Assembly: GCF_002080455.1 (NCBI RefSeq)
Contig: NZ_CP020555.1
Location: forward strand, 5,120,501 to 5,184,500
Direction of reading: 5' to 3'
From: Streptomyces sp. Sge12
GTDB lineage: Bacteria; Actinomycetota; Actinomycetes; Streptomycetales; Streptomycetaceae
Length of the DNA: 64,000 nt
This document shows positions 61,234-64,000 of this stretch, piece by piece (the first letter of the stretch is position 1; each line of letters starts with the position of its first letter). The notes under the pieces are model-generated. The model did no database searches and had not been told where the DNA came from. It worked only from the letters and a program-made list of their open reading frames with translations. The position numbers were made by a program, and so were the translations under genes.

Positions 61234-61725
61234 TCAGGTGCCGGCCAGCAGCCGGCGGAGCAGGCCGGTGAGTACGGCGATCTCCTCGTCGGTCAGCCCG
61301 GTGAGCGCGGCGCGCTGTACTTCCAGCCCGGCCGTGACGGCCTCGTCGACGAGCGCGAGGCCGCGGTCGGTGATCGTCACCTGGAGCCCCCGCCGGTCGT
61401 GCGGATCGGGCTTGCGGACGAGCAGTCCGGCCTTCTCCAGCTTGTCCAGCCGCCCGGTCATGCCGCCCGTGGTGAGCATGAGCGTGGCCGAGAGCTGGCG
61501 GGGCGAGAGGGTGTAGGGGTCGCCCGACCTGCGCAGGGTGGCGACGACGTCGAACTCGCCGCGCGAGATGCCGAAGCGCCCGTAGCACTGCTCCATCGCG
61601 TCGCCCATGGCCTTGGCGATCCGGTAGATGCGTCCGAAGACGGCCATGGGAGCCGTCTCCAGGTCGGGGCGCACGGCGAACCACTGGGCCGTGATCGCGT
61701 CCACCGCGTCCTTGTCGTCACTCAT
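61234..61725 (-). CDS. MarR-family transcriptional regulator
   Basis: The 163-residue protein is a MarR repressor: helix-turn-helix and wing are seen in ISRGEFDVVATLRRSG, LSATLMLTTGGMTGRLDKLEKAGLL and DPHDRRGLQVTITDRG. Flanking helices form the dimer interface. It reads away from the first EamA gene and shares with it a 140-base gap holding a palindromic site (61777-61804). GATACT lies eight bases before ATG 61725, and no ribosome binding site is visible, so it may be leaderless. The ligand is likely related to the exporter cargo. Confidence 0.9.
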   Translation of the reverse strand: MSDDKDAVDAITAQWFAVRPDLETAPMAVFGRIYRIAKAMGDAMEQCYGRFGISRGEFDVVATLRRSGDPYTLSPRQLSATLMLTTGGMTGRLDKLEKAGLLVRKPDPHDRRGLQVTITDRGLALVDEAVTAGLEVQRAALTGLTDEEIAVLTGLLRRLLAGT

Positions 61726-61776
61726 GGGTGCAGTATCCGGCTTCCCCGAGATCGTTCGCAAGAAAGTTGCTTGACG

Positions 61777-61804
61777 GTAAGTAGCTTAGCAGTAAGCTAC
61801 TTAC
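61777..61804. promoter_or_regulatory. Likely MarR operator
   Basis: gtaagtagctta (61777-61788) and taagctacttac (61793-61804) form a perfect 12-bp inverted repeat with a four-base spacer, in an A/T-rich gap between divergent marR and eamA. Confidence 0.75.
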
Positions 61805-61865
61805 TGGCGATCGAGTACGGGCCCGCCCGGCCCGCTCGCCCCATCCGACCGAGGAGCCACCCGCC

Positions 61866-62798
61866 ATGAAGCGTTTAGCCACCGTCGCCCTCACCGCCCT
61901 CGCCCCCATCTCCTGGGGCTCCACCTACGCGGTGGCCACCGAACTGCTGCCGCCCGACCGGCCGCTGTTCACCGGGGTGATGCGGGCCCTGCCCGCGGGG
62001 CTGCTGCTGACCGCTCTCGCCCGCACCCTGCCCAAGGGCCAGTGGTGGTGGAAGTCCGCGGTCCTCGGCATCCTCAACATCGGCGCCTTCTTCCCGCTGC
62101 TGTTCCTCTCCGCCTACCGGCTCCCCGGCGGGGTCGCCGCCGTACTGGGCGCCGCCGGCCCGCTGTTCGTCGTAGGGCTGGCCGCACTCGTCCTCGGCGA
62201 GCGGGCGAGCCTGCGGACCGTGCTGGCGGCCGTCGTCGGTGCGTTCGGCGTGAGCATGGTCGTCCTCACCGCCGAGGCGAAGCTGGACGCGGTCGGCGTC
62301 ATCGCCGGTGTGATCTCCTCCGCCTCCATGGGCGCCGGCACCGTGATGACCAAGCGCTGGGGCCGCCCCGAGGGGGTGGGGCCGCTGGCGATGACCGGCT
62401 GGCAGCTCACCGCGGGCGGGCTGTTCATCATTCCGGTCGCCGCCCTGGTCGAGGGGGCCCCGCCCGCGCTCGACGGCAAGGCCTTCCTCGGCTACGGCTA
62501 CATGATGCTGATCAACACCGGTATCGCGTACTGGCTGTGGTTCCGCGGCATCGGAGCCCTCAGCGCCACCTCGGTCACCCTGCTCGGCCCGCTCTCCCCG
62601 CTCACCGCCGCCGTCATCGGGTGGGCCGCGCTCGGGCAGGCGCTCTCGCCCGTCCAGCTCGTCGGGATGGCGATCGCCTTCGGGGCCACCGTGGCCGGTC
62701 AGCTGGCAGCCGCCCGCACCGCCAAATCGTTCAGTTCTCCTGAAAAGAACGATCAGAACATTTCGATGGACCTGATGGATGAAGGGGTGCGACGGTAG
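61866..62798 (+). CDS. EamA/DMT-family exporter with a TTA codon
   Basis: The 310-residue protein has ten hydrophobic segments in two EamA halves (PISWGSTYAVATELL at the start of the first half, GVISSASMGAGTVMTKRW at the start of the second), as in drug/metabolite exporters. Codon 4 (61875-61877) is TTA, the only in-frame TTA I found in the genes of this window; in Streptomyces such codons need the bldA tRNA. ATG 61866 has GAGGAG upstream. It is under the probable MarR operator and followed after 41 bases by a second EamA gene. Confidence 0.9.
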   Translation: MKRLATVALTALAPISWGSTYAVATELLPPDRPLFTGVMRALPAGLLLTALARTLPKGQWWWKSAVLGILNIGAFFPLLFLSAYRLPGGVAAVLGAAGPLFVVGLAALVLGERASLRTVLAAVVGAFGVSMVVLTAEAKLDAVGVIAGVISSASMGAGTVMTKRWGRPEGVGPLAMTGWQLTAGGLFIIPVAALVEGAPPALDGKAFLGYGYMMLINTGIAYWLWFRGIGALSATSVTLLGPLSPLTAAVIGWAALGQALSPVQLVGMAIAFGATVAGQLAAARTAKSFSSPEKNDQNISMDLMDEGVRR

Positions 62799-62839
62799 GG
62801 CGAACGCACCACCCGCCGACTCCGAGGAGCAGACCCACA

Positions 62840-63769
62840 GTGGCCGTCATGGACCGCGTCCGTACCGTCTCGCAGGCCGAGCCCGGCAGCACCGGCAGGA
62901 AGGGTGCCGCCGGGCTCGGCGTGCTCCTCGCACTGCTCGCGACGGTCGTCTGGTCCGGCAGCTTCGTCGCCACCCGGGGCATGGCCGAGACCGTCCCGCC
63001 CGTCCAGGCGGTCTTCTGGCGCTGGATCATCGCCCTGCTCGCCGTCGCCCCCTTCGCCGCCCGGCAGGCATGGCAGCAGCGGGCCCTGATCCGGCGCCAC
63101 CTCGGCTTCGTCGCCCTCGCCTCGCTGTTCGGCGTCACCCTCTACAACACCCTCGTGCACCAGGCCGGACTGACCACCTCCGCCTCCAACATGGGCATGA
63201 TCATGGCCGCCTCGCCCGTCATCATGGCGCTCTACGCCCGCCTCGGCGGCGAACGGCTCGGCAAGCGGCGGACCTTCGGCCTGCTGCTCGCCGCCCTCGG
63301 AGTGCTGCTGCTCGTCGGGGACGGCTCGATCGGCTTCGACTTCGGCGCCGGCGACCTGTGGATGTTCGCCGCCGCCCTCTCCTTCGCCACGTACAGCGCG
63401 CTGCTGCGGCGCAAGCCCGCCGAACTCGGCGGACTCGCCTTCCTGATCACCACCTTCGTGCTCGGCGCGCTGATGCTGGCACCCGCCTACGCCGTCTCCG
63501 TCGCCGTCCAGGGCGGCTTCGAAGTCACCGCCGGGACGGTCGGACCGCTGCTGTACGTCGGGGTGTTCTCCTCGGCCGTCGCCTTCTTCGCCTGGAACAA
63601 GGCCGTCTCGATGATCGGGGCGGCCCGCGCGGGAGTCGTCTACTACCTCCAGCCGGTCTGCGTGGCCGGGCTCGGCCTCCTGCTGCTGGGCGAGCGGACC
63701 GGACCGGCGCAGCTGCTGTGCATGGCGCTGATCCTCGGAGGGGTCGGGCTGGGGAGTGCCCGGCGGTAG
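62840..63769 (+). CDS. EamA/DMT-family exporter, second
   Basis: The 309-residue protein also has ten helices in two EamA repeats (LLALLATVVWSGSFVATRGM; DLWMFAAALSFATYSALLRR). It has no TTA codon. GTG 62840 has GAGGAG upstream; ATG 62849 is an alternative. It is downstream of the first EamA gene in the same direction and could share its transcript, although the two proteins are not close copies. The LysR gene begins 10 bases after its stop. Confidence 0.9.
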   Translation: MAVMDRVRTVSQAEPGSTGRKGAAGLGVLLALLATVVWSGSFVATRGMAETVPPVQAVFWRWIIALLAVAPFAARQAWQQRALIRRHLGFVALASLFGVTLYNTLVHQAGLTTSASNMGMIMAASPVIMALYARLGGERLGKRRTFGLLLAALGVLLLVGDGSIGFDFGAGDLWMFAAALSFATYSALLRRKPAELGGLAFLITTFVLGALMLAPAYAVSVAVQGGFEVTAGTVGPLLYVGVFSSAVAFFAWNKAVSMIGAARAGVVYYLQPVCVAGLGLLLLGERTGPAQLLCMALILGGVGLGSARR

Positions 63770-63779
63770 GTTCGGGCCC

Positions 63780-64000
63780 ATGACCGAGTGGGACATCAAG
63801 AAGCTGCGGATCCTGCGGACCCTCGCGGACCAGGGGACCGTGACCCGGACGGCCGAGGCGCTGCACATGACGCCCTCGGCCGTTTCGCAGCAACTGACCA
63901 ACCTCGCACGGCAACTGGGAGTGGTGCTGCTGGAGGCCGAGGGCCGCCGGGTACGGCTCACCGACGCGGCCCACCTGGTCCTGCGGCACACGGAGGCGGT
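63780..64000 (+). CDS. LysR-family transcriptional regulator (partial)
   Basis: Only the first 73 codons are present. They are a LysR N-terminal helix-turn-helix: DIKKLRILRTLADQGTVTRTAEALHMTPSAVSQQ, in part, then LGVVLLEAEGRRVRLTDA. ATG 63780 lies 10 bases after the EamA stop. The ligand domain is outside the window. Confidence 0.9.
   Translation, partial: MTEWDIKKLRILRTLADQGTVTRTAEALHMTPSAVSQQLTNLARQLGVVLLEAEGRRVRLTDAAHLVLRHTEA

Overview
The window is a piece of an actinobacterial chromosome, most probably Streptomyces. GC content is very high and third codon positions are almost always G or C. GTG starts and short overlapping stop/start junctions are common. Several gene sets have well-known Streptomyces counterparts: a pknG/glnH/glnX signalling operon, a csn chitosan-oligosaccharide operon, a secreted prokaryotic-type phospholipase A2 and an LAXTG-like surface protein. 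I count 51 protein genes (the first and last are cut by the window edges) and one tRNA. I saw no rRNA, CRISPR array, insertion sequence or prophage.

Layout. 1-4410 (+): the end of an inositol catabolic operon (iolC tail, iolB, iolD, mmsA), closed by a perfect hairpin terminator. 4498-11499 (-): an alpha/beta hydrolase, a WxL-interacting-type membrane protein, a WxL-like secreted protein, a subtilase and a transmembrane Ser/Thr kinase. 11618-18364: assorted single genes (GNAT, hydrolase, secreted phospholipase A2, Mo-oxidoreductase, phosphoribosyltransferase-hydrolase fusion, beta-lactamase-fold hydrolase), then tRNA-Arg(UCU). 19214-30930: two dynamin-like GTPases, an SSB-like protein, a surface protein with a thioester fold, a PAP2/lipid-kinase fusion, ABC-F factor EttA, a thioesterase, truncated haemoglobin and a PIMT-like methyltransferase.

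31077-35451 looks like an accessory patch. It has two overlapping small P-loop kinases followed by a beta-helix membrane protein (+), facing a 6PGDH-like dehydrogenase and a HAD phosphatase (-). 46372 down to 35550 (-) is a tightly packed seven-gene signalling operon: GlnX-like membrane sensor, GlnH-like periplasmic binder, an unknown helical protein, PknG, a PP2C phosphatase, a VWA protein and an FHA protein. Read together it is a complete sense, phosphorylate, dephosphorylate and read-out module. 53453 down to 46581 (-) is a csnR-csnEFGHK-type operon (ROK repressor, ABC importer, GH4 glycosidase, sugar kinase) with a palindromic operator ahead of csnR.

53599-64000 carries MscS, an HNH nuclease, a large secreted GH84-type N-acetylglucosaminidase, malQ, a small membrane protein, and a MarR repressor divergent from two EamA exporters with a LysR gene beginning at the edge. 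One exporter has a TTA (bldA-type) codon at position 4. The most notable points are the PknG operon, the P-loop/beta-helix cassette, the thioester domain without its Cys, a dispersed palindromic repeat inserted in frame inside iolB, and the WxL/WxLIP-like pair in an actinomycete.
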